Assembly (NCBI GenBank): GCA_014841835.1
Contig: JACYUQ010000001.1
Location: forward strand, 682,001 to 746,000
Direction of reading: 5' to 3'
DNA from: Oxalobacteraceae sp. CFBP 13730
Lineage (GTDB): Bacteria; Pseudomonadota; Gammaproteobacteria; Burkholderiales; Burkholderiaceae_D
DNA: 64,000 nt
The notes beneath the pieces were generated by a model, which searched no databases, had not been told where the DNA came from, and saw only the letters and a program-made list of their open reading frames with translations. Of this stretch, positions 8,951-19,429 are shown in pieces. Every line of letters starts with the position of its first letter. The first letter of the stretch is position 1. Position numbers and translations under genes: made by a program.

Positions 8951-10454
8951 CTGTGACCGGATCCATCATGGGCGTGGCGCCGCGGTAGTTGGGAATGCCG
9001 GTCAGCACACCCTCGAAACCGACCAGCGGCGCGCCGATGCGCACCCCGCCCTCGCCCAGTTGCAGTTCGTGGATCGTCTGCGCGTGCTGCGTGGTGCGGC
9101 TCTTGATCACGCTGATGGCGCGCCGCACATTGCCGCTCGCTTCAAAGAAGCGCATCAGCACCGTGCTGTCGCTCAAGTAGCTGAGGTCGATGTCGGTGCG
9201 GGCCTCGGCCATCAGGCCGTGCTGGCCCAGGATCATCACGGTCGTCACGCCCTGCTGGTTCAGGTAAGACAGCAATTCGTGCATCTGCAGCGTCAGGAAC
9301 TGTTCGCCCGGCATGGCCTGCAGGTAGGCGTTCAGGCTGTCGATCACCATGAAGCGCGTGCCCTGCTGTTCGACCGCGTCGCGCAGCAGTTGCGCGAATT
9401 CGCCCGGCGAGAGTTCGGCCGGATCGAAGTGGCACATCGCGAGCTGGCCAGAGGCCAGGTAGGGCCGCAGGTCCAGCCCCAGTTGCGTACTGCGGGCGAA
9501 AAAGGTGCCAAGGCCTTCGTCGAACAGGTAATACGCGGCCTTTTCGCCACGCTCGAGCGCAGCCAGCAGGCAGCGGGTGGACAGCGTGGTCTTGCCGATG
9601 CCGGACGGCCCGACAATCAAGGTGTTGGTGCCGCGAATCAGGCCGCCGCCAAGCAGCGCGTCAAAGCCGTCGGAGCCGCTCGAGCCGACCAGCGGCACGA
9701 AGTCGCGCACGTGCTCGGCAGCCACCAGGCGCGGGTACATCGTGATGCCGCCCGTGTCGAGCGCATAGTCATGAAAGCCGCCGCGAAAGCGGATGCCGCG
9801 CATCTTGATGATATTGACGCGGCGCCGCTCCTTGCCGTAGTCGCGGGCAATCTGTTCCAGGCTGATGACGCCATGGGCAATGCTGTGCAGGTGCTGGTCG
9901 GACTGGCTGGTCTTGTCGTCGAGCAGCAACACGGTGCAGTCGCGCGCGGTGAAAAATTGCTTGAGCGCGAGAATCTGGCGCCGGTAACGCAGCGGATTCT
10001 GGGCCAGCAGGCGCATTTCGGACAGGCTGTCGAACACCACCCGTACCGGACGCAGTTCGTCGACCCGGTCCATCACCTTGCGCGTGGTTTCGCCCAGCTC
10101 GATTTCGGACGGGTGAAAGACAGACTGTTGCGCATCGACATCAAGATCGTCTTCCCCTGCCAGCTCGTAGATCGACAGCGCGCCCAGGTCCCAGCCATGG
10201 CTTTGACCAACCGCAACAAGCTCATCCGCAGTTTCGGACAGGGTGACATACAGGCCGGCTTCACCGCGGGCCAGCCCGTCGAGCAGGAACTGCAGGCCAA
10301 GTGTGGTCTTGCCGGCGCCGGGCGAGCCTTCGACGAGATACACGCGTTGCGGCGTCAGGCCGCCACCCAGGATGTCGTCGAGACCGGAGATACCGGTCGA
10401 AATACGGCCTGCCGGCGGGTTGGCATTGCGGGGGTCGGAAGCGCGGTCGTTCAT
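8937..10454 (-). CDS. KaiC-like tandem RecA-type ATPase
   Basis: 505 residues from ATG 10454. Two KaiC/RecA-like units: the first with STGISGLDDILGGGL and Walker A GSPGAGKTT (43-51), and Walker B near VVFDSLSEM (about 139-147); the second with GFDALLGGGLIRGTNTLIVGPSGIGKTT (Walker A 282-290) and RFMVIDSLNAY. The end of domain 2 has the KaiC-type VIKSRTTQHAQTIHEL strand. Around the cyanobacterial phospho-switch I read DLSYLSDST, which by eye puts Ser at the S431 place and Tyr at T432. No kaiA or kaiB is present in the window; the partner is the hybrid kinase encoded downstream. Such KaiC relatives in non-cyanobacteria are linked to stress signalling rather than a clock. Confidence 0.9.
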   Translation of the reverse strand: MNDRASDPRNANPPAGRISTGISGLDDILGGGLTPQRVYLVEGSPGAGKTTLGLQFLLDGLARGEAGLYVTLSETADELVAVGQSHGWDLGALSIYELAGEDDLDVDAQQSVFHPSEIELGETTRKVMDRVDELRPVRVVFDSLSEMRLLAQNPLRYRRQILALKQFFTARDCTVLLLDDKTSQSDQHLHSIAHGVISLEQIARDYGKERRRVNIIKMRGIRFRGGFHDYALDTGGITMYPRLVAAEHVRDFVPLVGSSGSDGFDALLGGGLIRGTNTLIVGPSGIGKTTLSTRCLLAALERGEKAAYYLFDEGLGTFFARSTQLGLDLRPYLASGQLAMCHFDPAELSPGEFAQLLRDAVEQQGTRFMVIDSLNAYLQAMPGEQFLTLQMHELLSYLNQQGVTTVMILGQHGLMAEARTDIDLSYLSDSTVLMRFFEASGNVRRAISVIKSRTTQHAQTIHELQLGEGGVRIGAPLVGFEGVLTGIPNYRGATPMMDPVTDAGQ

Positions 10455-10524
10455 GTGGGCAGCTCGGGAAAGTTGGCCGACGCACACGTGGGCAGTTGCG
10501 GCACGCGGAAGACCTGGTGAAAGA

Positions 10525-10541
10525 CGTTGCTTTTTGCAACG
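10525..10541. other. leader hairpin CGTTGC-T5-GCAACG
   Basis: A perfect 6-bp stem with a 5-nt loop, located between the predicted -10 element and the start of the kaiC-like gene. It would be in the 5' leader of that mRNA. Function unknown. Confidence 0.35.
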
Positions 10542-10553
10542 GAAGTTGGGCAG

Positions 10554-10582
10554 ATTATATCGTCATTAAGGCTGTGCACGAA
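10554..10582 (-). promoter_or_regulatory. predicted sigma70 promoter of the kaiC-like operon
   Basis: On the minus strand there is a perfect TATAAT (10559-10554) with a weak TTCGTG at 17-bp spacing upstream (10582-10577). It would start transcription about 90-100 nt before the kaiC-like start codon. Confidence 0.4.
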
Positions 10583-10601
10583 CCGCAGACCGGCAACCGT
10601 G

Positions 10602-10703
10602 CTACACTATCGCTTGTATGGCATCGATCACTCCTCCACGATTACAAAGTTTCAGGAATGACAACACGAGATTGCCACTGGAAAATTCTACTACCGTCCC
10701 CAT
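10602..10703 (-). CDS. possible 33-residue small protein
   Basis: ATG 10703 is preceded by AGGA at 7-nt spacing. The product starts MGTVVEFSSGNLVLSFLKLC and has a hydrophobic centre with one Cys pair position. It sits antisense to nothing and upstream of the kaiC-like promoter. There is no family evidence; the ribosome-binding site is the only support. Confidence 0.25.
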   Translation of the reverse strand: MGTVVEFSSGNLVLSFLKLCNRGGVIDAIQAIV

Positions 10704-10905
10704 ATCGTGTTCCTGTGGACAAATGATTCGCGCAAAGCGCGACGCCACGGCACGAGATGGCACACGGGCCGCAACACCCAGCGAAGTCAATATTATTCCC
10801 ATCCTGACACCGCCTGCTTCATGCGGGCCGCATCATCCGCCAGCCCGTGCGCCGCGCGCCAGGCTGGTGTGATTACCCAATATTAAAATTTACAGGAGCT
10901 CCATC

Positions 10906-11172
10906 ATGGCAAAAGAAGAACTCATCGAAATGAATGGCGTCGTGGCTGAAGTACTGCCGGACTCGCGTTATCGTATCGACTGCGAAAACGGCCACAAGCT
11001 GATCGCCTACACCTCGGGCAAGATGCGCAAGAACCACATCCGCATCATCGCCGGCGACCAGGTCAGCCTCGAACTGTCGCCGTACGACCTGAGCAAGGGC
11101 CGGATCACCTTCCGTCACCTTGGCAAAACCAACGGCGCACCGCGCCCGCAAAACCGCGCAGCACGCCGCTGA
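10906..11172 (+). CDS. infA: translation initiation factor IF-1
   Basis: 88 residues, an OB-fold protein that binds the 30S A site during initiation. The family core is plain: [64 protein letters not shown]. Typical IF-1 is 72 residues; the extra length here is a basic tail after residue 72 ([17 protein letters not shown]). The start has AGGAG 7 nt upstream. The gene stands alone with its own terminator and is not next to ribosomal-protein genes, as expected of the second IF-1 copy found in many betaproteobacteria. Confidence 0.95.
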   Translation: MAKEELIEMNGVVAEVLPDSRYRIDCENGHKLIAYTSGKMRKNHIRIIAGDQVSLELSPYDLSKGRITFRHLGKTNGAPRPQNRAARR

Positions 11173-11180
11173 TCGCACAA

Positions 11181-11207
11181 CGCCACGCTTCGCAGCGTGG
11201 CGTTTTT
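11181..11207 (+). terminator. intrinsic terminator of infA
   Basis: CGCCACGCT and AGCGTGGCG pair around TCGC and are followed by TTTTT, eight nt after the infA stop. Confidence 0.92.
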
Positions 11208-11277
11208 ACTTGTGCGCCGCTTTTGACGCGTCGCACCGCACCGGTTTTGCCCCTGCATTGCCCCGATAGTTTGTTCG

Positions 11278-12486
11278 CTAGTAGTTAATCGGCAACGGCG
11301 CCAGCCGTCGCAGATGCAACGCAATCCCCAAGCCCACTCCCAACAGCCCCGCCAGCAAGCTCACGACACCGGTCCAGCCCCAGTGCTCGTAGACATACCC
11401 GCCCGACCAGCCCACCAAGCTCGACCCCAGGTAATAGAAGAACAGGTAGATGCCCGAGGCCAGTGCCTGTGGCGCCCGTGCGCGCCGCCCGACCCAGCTG
11501 CTGGCCACAGAGTGTGACGCAAAGAAGCCGAATGTCGCCAGTCCGACCCCCAGCACGATCGCCACGAGCGAATCGGCCAGCGTGATCAGCAAGCCGGTGA
11601 TCATTAGCCCCATCATGAGCCATAGCACATTGCGCCGCCCGAGCCGGTCGGCCAGCTTGCCGGCCCACATCGAACTGACAATGCCCAGCAGGTACAGCAG
11701 CGACAGCAGCCCGACAGCGCTTGGCCGCAGGTTGAATGGCGCGCCCAGCAACCGGTAACCGATGTAGTTGTACAGCGTGATGAAGGCGCCCATCAGAAGG
11801 AACGACAGTGCGAACAGCCACGGCAGCCCCGGATCGCGCAAGTGAATGCGCACACCGGCAATGAAGCCGGGGCCCCGCGCCGGTAGCATCGTGCCATGGC
11901 GCGAGGCCGGCAGGCTGCGCGAGAATTCCCACGCCGCATACAGCCCGGCCGCACCCAGCACGCCAAGGGCGATGCGCCACGAGGCGAAATCGCTGATGAA
12001 GGCTGAGAGCACGCGCCCCGTCATGCCGCCAAAGGCGCTGCCGCTGATGTACATGCCCATCGACAGACCCAGGGATGTCGGCTCGATCTCGTCACCCAGA
12101 TAGGCCATGGCCACGGCCGGCAAGCCGCCCAGCATCAGGCCCATGCAGGCGCGCAGCGCCACCAGGTGAATGTAATCGGAAGCGAAGGCGCAGCCCAGCG
12201 TCAGCACTGCGCCGCTGAGCATCGAGCCGACCATGACTTTTTTACGCCCAAAGCGCTCGGCGACGTTGCTCGAACCCAGCAACGCGAGGGCCAGCATGGC
12301 CGTTGCTACCGACAGCACCAGGCTGCTCTGCGCAGGAGACAGCCCGAAGTCGCGGCCCAGCAATGGCATCAAGGGCTGCACGCAGTACAGCAGTGCGAAG
12401 GTCGAAAAGCCGCCAAAGGCCATCGCACGGTTGATGCGCCGGAACGCCACGCTGCCAGCGGCAATGCGCACGCCTGACGTGGTCAC
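11278..12486 (-). CDS. MFS transporter (YnfM-like, 12 TM)
   Basis: 402 residues from a GTG start preceded by GAAGG. Twelve hydrophobic segments are visible, with the MFS motif A copy SSNVAERFGRKKVMVGSML after TM2 and a second copy KLADRLGRRNVLWLM after TM8. The opening (RRINRAMAFGGFSTFALLYCVQPLMPLLGRDFGLSPAQSSLVLS) is that of the YnfM/arabinose-polymer efflux subgroup. It starts 10 nt after the preceding unknown gene and is probably the last gene of the J-domain operon. Substrate unknown. Confidence 0.88.
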   Translation of the reverse strand: MTTSGVRIAAGSVAFRRINRAMAFGGFSTFALLYCVQPLMPLLGRDFGLSPAQSSLVLSVATAMLALALLGSSNVAERFGRKKVMVGSMLSGAVLTLGCAFASDYIHLVALRACMGLMLGGLPAVAMAYLGDEIEPTSLGLSMGMYISGSAFGGMTGRVLSAFISDFASWRIALGVLGAAGLYAAWEFSRSLPASRHGTMLPARGPGFIAGVRIHLRDPGLPWLFALSFLLMGAFITLYNYIGYRLLGAPFNLRPSAVGLLSLLYLLGIVSSMWAGKLADRLGRRNVLWLMMGLMITGLLITLADSLVAIVLGVGLATFGFFASHSVASSWVGRRARAPQALASGIYLFFYYLGSSLVGWSGGYVYEHWGWTGVVSLLAGLLGVGLGIALHLRRLAPLPINY

Positions 12487-12496
12487 CGGCCAGCCT

Positions 12497-13393
12497 TCAC
12501 GGGTACTCGGGATCGAGCTCCGATCCGGCGTAGTTTTCCATTTCAGCGAACAGCTGCTTCATCGTCGCCGTCGTGCCAATCAGTTGCAGCACCGTGCAAC
12601 TGGCGCGGTAGGTCGCGATGCGCGCGGCGATCACGGGTTGGTGCGCCGGCGGCACGCGTGCCATCAGCTCGGCCCACCCGGCTTCGAAATCGGGATTGTG
12701 CTTGCGCACCGCCTTGACGAAACGTTCGAACTCGCGCTGGCCCGTACGCGCCGTGATGCGCGCGCCGCCTTCGGCCGCGAAGATGATCGCCATCGCGATC
12801 ACGCCTTCGGCATTCAGGTCCAGATCGACGACCGCGCCCTCGTAGTGGTGCTTGCGCAGCCACTCGGCGGCCTTGACGACCGCCTGGACTTCCTGGCGCT
12901 GGCGCACCTGGCCCAGATAGCGCTCATACCCCGACCACGATTCGCCCGGGTCGGCCGTGCAGATGTCGACGAACAGCTCTTTCAGGCGCCGCTGCGCATA
13001 GATCGGGTCCAGATCGTACTCGCTCACCAGGCTGTCCTCGGGCAGCGCGGCCAGCTCGCGGATCAGGCGAAAGCCCGCCTGGAACGCGTGCTCGGCGCCC
13101 TCGCCGATCAGGATGTCGAGCGCATCGAGGTCGCCCTCTTCCTCGGTCTGGATCAGGTGTTCGAGACCCAGCGAGATGCCGCCGACCGTCAGCAGCAGCG
13201 CGCGCCCGATGCCTTCGGCGGTGCGGTCGTTGGTGAACTTTTCGGCCACCATGGCGGTGATCCCCGACAGTTCGTCGGCCAGGATCGCCGCTTCGTCCGG
13301 CGTCGCGTCGACCGGCAGCAGCCGGATCGCGCGGATCAGCCGGGGCGGCTTTTCAATGACAATGGCAGGCAACATGCTGGGGCCTGCCGTCAC
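12497..13393 (-). CDS. unknown cytosolic protein, J-domain operon
   Basis: 298 residues from a GTG that overlaps the previous stop as GTGA. It is soluble, acidic and mostly helical in appearance, with no signal peptide or membrane segment. Landmarks are a RLIRAIRLLPVDATPDEAAILADEL opening, GRALLLTVGGISLGLEHLIQTEEEGDLDALDI, and a Cys-containing FVDICTADPGESWSGYERYL. I recognise no family and no catalytic motif. The overlap with its neighbours implies coordinated production with the 263- and 169-residue proteins. Confidence 0.8.
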   Translation of the reverse strand: MTAGPSMLPAIVIEKPPRLIRAIRLLPVDATPDEAAILADELSGITAMVAEKFTNDRTAEGIGRALLLTVGGISLGLEHLIQTEEEGDLDALDILIGEGAEHAFQAGFRLIRELAALPEDSLVSEYDLDPIYAQRRLKELFVDICTADPGESWSGYERYLGQVRQRQEVQAVVKAAEWLRKHHYEGAVVDLDLNAEGVIAMAIIFAAEGGARITARTGQREFERFVKAVRKHNPDFEAGWAELMARVPPAHQPVIAARIATYRASCTVLQLIGTTATMKQLFAEMENYAGSELDPEYP

Positions 13394-14181
13394 GAAAAGA
13401 TGTCCGAACCCAGGCTGCGGCGCGGGCTGCGGCGCGGCATGCTGCGCACCGACGGCACTTGCTTGCGCAGGCGCAGCAACAGGTCACGGGTGGAGCGCTG
13501 CATGAATTCGGACTCTTCGTCCGGATCGTCCGGCAGTTCGATCTCGGCCATTTCGGCGCTGTGGCGGAATTCCGGGAACAGCTCCAGCAGCGAGCGCTCC
13601 CAGCCATCTTCGCTGGCCTTGGCAAGGTCGACCGCCAGCGGCACGATGTCGCTGTCGGCGCTCGTCTGCCCGCTCACGTAGCGACCCTTGGACAGGATTT
13701 CGCCTGCCACTTCGAGGATTTCGCGCGGGGCCAGCGACCACATGATCGCGAAGATCGTCGCCCCATGGTCGGTGGCGGACGCCGCTTCGAGCAGCTCGTT
13801 GCGGCGCTCTTCGTCGTCCTGCGCATACACCACGCCATGGACGTGGTTGAACAGGTTTTCGGCGATGCGCTCGGGATCGTCCTCGATCAGGTTGTCGGGC
13901 CAGGTCGCGGCGATGTAGGCCAGGCTATCGGCCCAGGCCTTGGGCGGCACCAGCATCGTGGCCAGCGACGTCTTGCCGCCGTCAAAGCCGGCCAGGTGCA
14001 GCGCCGTCACCTGCGGTGGCAGGTCGCTCAGCACCTGCGCCACGGCGTAGTCGCCATGCTCGTCGGCCGCTTTCGAGAACACCTCTTCGGCGTGATCGAG
14101 CGAGCCGGCCAGCACCAGGTCACCCACCTGCTGCGTCAAGGCTGGCAGGTGTTCGTTCTTGCTGCCGGTATCATCGCTCAT
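13390..14181 (-). CDS. unknown cytosolic protein, J-domain operon
   Basis: 263 residues beginning MSDDTGSKNEHLPALTQQVGDLVLAG. It looks all-helical and acidic up to about residue 235, with a short Arg/Ser/Pro-rich tail (SMPRRSPRRSLGSDIFS). The segment LATMLVPPKAWADSLAYIAATWPDN and a charged DDPDEESEF stretch are its clearest features. A start further upstream is open but would run deep into the preceding gene; ATG 14181 overlaps that gene by only 11 nt. No family recognised. It may be structurally related to its operon neighbours, since all share similar helical repeats by eye, but I cannot show that. Confidence 0.8.
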   Translation of the reverse strand: MSDDTGSKNEHLPALTQQVGDLVLAGSLDHAEEVFSKAADEHGDYAVAQVLSDLPPQVTALHLAGFDGGKTSLATMLVPPKAWADSLAYIAATWPDNLIEDDPERIAENLFNHVHGVVYAQDDEERRNELLEAASATDHGATIFAIMWSLAPREILEVAGEILSKGRYVSGQTSADSDIVPLAVDLAKASEDGWERSLLELFPEFRHSAEMAEIELPDDPDEESEFMQRSTRDLLLRLRKQVPSVRSMPRRSPRRSLGSDIFS

Positions 14182-14680
14182 CGCGGTCTCCTTCGTCGAA
14201 CAGGCCGCTGAAGTCGTCGGTTGCTTCGCCGTCTTCATCGACATCGTCGCCATCGTCATTGCGGCCCAGCTGCTCGAGCGACTGGTCTTCATCGTCCCAG
14301 CGATTCTGGTTCTTGAACAGGAATGCGGTGATGATCGCCTGGCGCGCCAGTTCCGGGAAATTGGTCGTCATTGCTTCGTACATTTTGGCGCCATCGTCGC
14401 CCGTGCATTCGGCCATCGCGAACACCTTGGCCGGGTCGCCGTCGGCGTAGTCCAGCGCTTCGCCCATCAGGCCCTTGGCGTCCAGAAAGCGGATCTTGTC
14501 GACCAGTGCGAACGCCATCATGTTGACGTCGTCGATGCCGCCGCCGTCGGCGTATTCGGACACCAGCGCATTTACCATCATGTCGTAGTTCTTGCGGTTC
14601 GGCGGGTCGCCCAGGGTGCCCTCGATCTGGCCTTCCAGTTCACGCGACTGGAAAGAGAATTCGGGATGTACGTTTTTCAT
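14171..14680 (-). CDS. unknown acidic protein, J-domain operon
   Basis: 169 residues with an AGGA site before ATG 14680. Helical N-terminal part (LEGQIEGTLGDPPNRKNYDMMVNALVSEYADGGGIDDVN), then an acidic, low-complexity C-terminus from about residue 130 (rich in Asp and Glu, ending GLFDEGDRDER). Such tails often bind basic partners or chaperones; that is inference. Its C-terminus overlaps the start of the next gene. No family recognised. Confidence 0.8.
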   Translation of the reverse strand: MKNVHPEFSFQSRELEGQIEGTLGDPPNRKNYDMMVNALVSEYADGGGIDDVNMMAFALVDKIRFLDAKGLMGEALDYADGDPAKVFAMAECTGDDGAKMYEAMTTNFPELARQAIITAFLFKNQNRWDDEDQSLEQLGRNDDGDDVDEDGEATDDFSGLFDEGDRDER

Positions 14681-14728
14681 AATGTGTCCTGTAGATGTGT
14701 ATGGCGGGCCGCATGCGCGGCCAGGGCG

Positions 14729-15022
14729 TCAGTGCGCGGGCAGGTTCACGCCGTTCAGGGCGAACAGCGAGCGCCACAGCTCAAAGGCTTCGGCTTCGGC
14801 GTCGAGCACGATGCGGTGGTTCACGCTCTGGTTGTATTCGTCGCGCCTGACGCGGTCGGAGAGGATCTCATAGGCCTTGCTCACGGCCTTGAAGCGCGCC
14901 TCGGCGCCCGGCGCCTGGTTGCGGTCCGGGTGGTAGCGCATGGCCAGCGAGCGGTAGACCTTCTTGATCTCGTCGTCGGTGGCATTCGGGGCCACGCCGA
15001 GGATCGCATATAAATTTTCCAA
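14729..15022 (-). CDS. short J-domain (DnaJ-like) protein
   Basis: 97 residues. A complete J domain (residues 2-63) with [31 protein letters not shown], where HPD is the motif that stimulates DnaK ATPase. No Gly/Phe region, zinc centre or client-binding domain follows, only about 34 residues ending in VNLPAH, so it may recruit DnaK to a specific partner. The start codon is TTG at 15022, with a strong GGGAGAG at 6-7 nt. It leads an operon of three unknown genes and an MFS gene. Confidence 0.88.
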   Translation of the reverse strand: MENLYAILGVAPNATDDEIKKVYRSLAMRYHPDRNQAPGAEARFKAVSKAYEILSDRVRRDEYNQSVNHRIVLDAEAEAFELWRSLFALNGVNLPAH

Positions 15023-15221
15023 CAGAAACTCTCCCGGCGTCAGCCGTCTGGCAATGAATCACGGTTTAAAGAGAGATTATCCTATAGAAAAGGTTCGACG
15101 GGGCGCGGGTGCCCGCTTTTGCCGGATGCGGGTGGCAGCAGGCAGGGTAACGACGAGGGCATGCTACAGGGCCGCTGTCTACGGTAAAATGCCCGACACC
15201 TTACCCTCCCAGAACTATCTC

Positions 15222-16976
<1,755 letters not shown>

Positions 16977-17061
16977 TACTCCGGCTCTACAGCCGGCCAT
17001 GTAACCATCCGGTCATGCAACGATGTCATCCTCCCGGCATCTTGATGACCGGAGTAATTGC

Positions 17062-19242
17062 ATGACCCGTCCAATGCCTCACCGCGCCGCCGCCTGCGCA
17101 GCGCTTTCCCTGCTGGCCGTGCTGGCAGGTTGCAGTCCCGGCGACAGCGACGCCCCTGTCGTCACGCCGCCGGTGCAAACGCCGGCCCCGTCCCCTGCCC
17201 CGGTCAGCACTGCCGTCGCCTTCATGAGCGACGTTCACTTCCAGAATGTCTACGGCGACTTCAAGAGCAGCCAGTTCGCGGGCATTCCGACCAAGGACGG
17301 CAAGAACGCAACCATCCGCACGATGTATGCGCAGCTGACCTCCACGCGCTTGTTCAACGAAAATTACTTCGCCTTCTATGCTGCACTCGACGACGCCTAT
17401 GCCAAGGGCATTCGCGTCGTCGCGCTGCCGGGCGACTATACAGACGACGCCCAGCCGATGAACGTCGACGGCATCGCCGAGATCATGAAGCAGTACCAGG
17501 CCAAGGGCATGCGCTTTTTCATCGCGCCCGGCAACCATGATCCCGTCGAGCCGTTCGACGACAACGAAGCGGGCAAGAACGACTTTCTGACCAAGGACGG
17601 CAAGGAACAGAAAATCTACGCCACCGGCAATGCGGCGTGCCTGGCCAAGGACCCGACTGTGATCTGCACCGACCAGGTCATGGAACAAGGCACCGAACGC
17701 CTGATGGTCAAGATGGGCGAATTCGGCTTCATGCCGAACAAGGCCGACCTGCTGTGGGAAACCCCGTTCAGCAAGTACGACGCCGGCAAATACACGTATG
17801 ACGCGGCGCTGGCGCAGTCGAGCGGCAAGAGCCGTGAATTCGAGATCTGCGCCGAAGGTTCGGGCGGCGCCTACAAGGCCACGGGCGAAGCCAAGCTGGG
17901 CAAAGCCTTCACCAAATGCACGAAGCTGATCGACACGACGTACCTGGTCGAGCCGGTCAAGGGTCTGTGGCTGCTGTCGATCGACGCCAACGTGTTCGTG
18001 CCGAACGCGAAGTTCGACCCGGCCAACCCGACCAGCTTCAAGGGCTTCGATGGCGCCGGTAACGCCGGCTGGAACAAGGTGATCACCCACAAGATGTTCC
18101 TGATGGACTACATCAAGTCGGTCGCCGCGCGCGCCAAGGCCGAGGGCAAGCAGCTGATGGCCTTCTCGCACTATCCGACGATGGACTTCTACGCCAACCA
18201 GACGCAGGCGATGAAAGACGTGTTCAAATCGGGCGCGTTCCAGACGGCGCGCGTGCCGGACGCGAGCGTGGCCAATGCCGTGGCGGCCACTGGCCTGCGC
18301 CTGCACGTGGGCGGGCACATGCACTTCAACGGCACCAACGACCACACCGACGGCAGCGGCAATTACCTCGTCAACGTGCAGTCGCCGTCGCTGGCCGTGT
18401 ATGGCGCAGCCTACAAGGTCGTCACCTACAAGGATGCCGAGACGATCGACGTCCAGACCATGCCGCTGTCGACCGTGCCGCGCTTTGCCGAACTGTTCCC
18501 GCATTACGTGGTCGAAAACGATTACCTCAAGGGCAGCGGGGTAGCCGCCGATGTCGCCAAGCGCTGGGACCGCAGCATCCTCGATACCCGCTCGTACGGC
18601 GAATTCACGCACCAGTACTTCGGCGAACTGTCGCGCCTGCGCTTCATGGACGAATACTGGCCATGCGAGATGAAAGAAGCCGCGATGGCCCTGAACGGCA
18701 AGCAGATGCTGATCCTGTCGCAGTTGCAGACCAGGGTCACGCTGGCGCAACTGAAGGACGTGCCAGGCGTGCTGCCGCTCACCGCCGCGTGCGCAGCCGC
18801 CGGCACGCCGGCGAGCACCACGGTTGCCGCCTCAATGCTGGCCACCGACTGGCAGGACGCCACCGTGCGCGCCGAGCGCCTGGCCACGGCCGCCGGCCTG
18901 CGCCTGGACGACTTCGCGAACCTCACCCCGTACGCGTTTTACGGCGACTTCCACCGCACCGTGTATGCGGGCGAACTGGCCCTGCGCGACATGGGCCAGG
19001 CGCGCGTGAACCAGTACAAGGTCCTGATGGCGGCATTCCCGGCCACGCCAGCGCCGATCGTGCGCATCGGCGACAAGCCGTCCGACCAGAACCCGGTACA
19101 CGTGCCGTTCCAGCAGCAGTTCAAGGGCGTCTTTGCGATCCTCAAGGGTCTTGGTTCGGCCAAGCCGAGCGACCATTTCACGGTCGACCTGAAGGGCAAG
19201 AAAGTCAGTAACGCCAGCAACAACGGGCTGAGCTTCAACTAG
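17062..19242 (+). CDS. exported metallophosphoesterase lipoprotein
   Basis: 726 residues with GGAG seven nt before ATG 17062. Residues 1-28 form a lipoprotein signal (ALSLLAVLAGC) followed by a Pro-rich linker. The calcineurin-like metal ligands are in order: SDVHF (D), LPGDYTDD (GD), APGNHD (GNH), AFSHYP (H) and HVGGHMHF (GHxH), so the dinuclear site is complete. Unlike short phosphodiesterases it has a long insert (about 170-300) and a roughly 280-residue C-terminal extension of unknown role. Likely anchored at the outer membrane facing the periplasm or outside; substrate unknown. Confidence 0.88.
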   Translation: MTRPMPHRAAACAALSLLAVLAGCSPGDSDAPVVTPPVQTPAPSPAPVSTAVAFMSDVHFQNVYGDFKSSQFAGIPTKDGKNATIRTMYAQLTSTRLFNENYFAFYAALDDAYAKGIRVVALPGDYTDDAQPMNVDGIAEIMKQYQAKGMRFFIAPGNHDPVEPFDDNEAGKNDFLTKDGKEQKIYATGNAACLAKDPTVICTDQVMEQGTERLMVKMGEFGFMPNKADLLWETPFSKYDAGKYTYDAALAQSSGKSREFEICAEGSGGAYKATGEAKLGKAFTKCTKLIDTTYLVEPVKGLWLLSIDANVFVPNAKFDPANPTSFKGFDGAGNAGWNKVITHKMFLMDYIKSVAARAKAEGKQLMAFSHYPTMDFYANQTQAMKDVFKSGAFQTARVPDASVANAVAATGLRLHVGGHMHFNGTNDHTDGSGNYLVNVQSPSLAVYGAAYKVVTYKDAETIDVQTMPLSTVPRFAELFPHYVVENDYLKGSGVAADVAKRWDRSILDTRSYGEFTHQYFGELSRLRFMDEYWPCEMKEAAMALNGKQMLILSQLQTRVTLAQLKDVPGVLPLTAACAAAGTPASTTVAASMLATDWQDATVRAERLATAAGLRLDDFANLTPYAFYGDFHRTVYAGELALRDMGQARVNQYKVLMAAFPATPAPIVRIGDKPSDQNPVHVPFQQQFKGVFAILKGLGSAKPSDHFTVDLKGKKVSNASNNGLSFN

Positions 19243-19264
19243 GCCCGCCCCACGCCAGCTGCCC

Positions 19265-19299
19265 CACGGCGCCCCGCTCGCAACGAGCCGGGCGCCGTG
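19265..19299 (+). terminator. strong GC hairpin after the phosphoesterase gene
   Basis: CACGGCGCCCCGCTCG pairs with CGAGCCGGGCGCCGTG around a 3-nt loop with one mismatch. No T run follows, so this is either a non-canonical terminator or a 3'-end stabiliser. Confidence 0.5.
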
Positions 19300-19429
19300 A
19301 TGTCATTGAGGGGCATCAACTTGCCGAACCTAGTAAACCTGCTAGCTACGGTGAACGCCGACAATGCTTAGCGTGGAACCATCCGCCGCGCGCACCACCA
19401 CAACGGGCCTCACGTTCGTGAGATCGACC

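Larger units (their letters stand above)
10455..10905. other. 450-bp intergenic region between kaiC-like gene and infA
   Basis: It holds a leftward promoter for the kaiC-like operon, a small leader hairpin, one weak 33-codon frame (both listed separately) and the infA ribosome-binding site AGGAG at 10894. Longer open frames on either strand here have biased, non-coding-looking translations. Confidence 0.6.

Noticed and set aside
10618..10872. 84-codon plus-strand frame before infA
   Set aside because: No ribosome-binding site and a biased, low-complexity translation.
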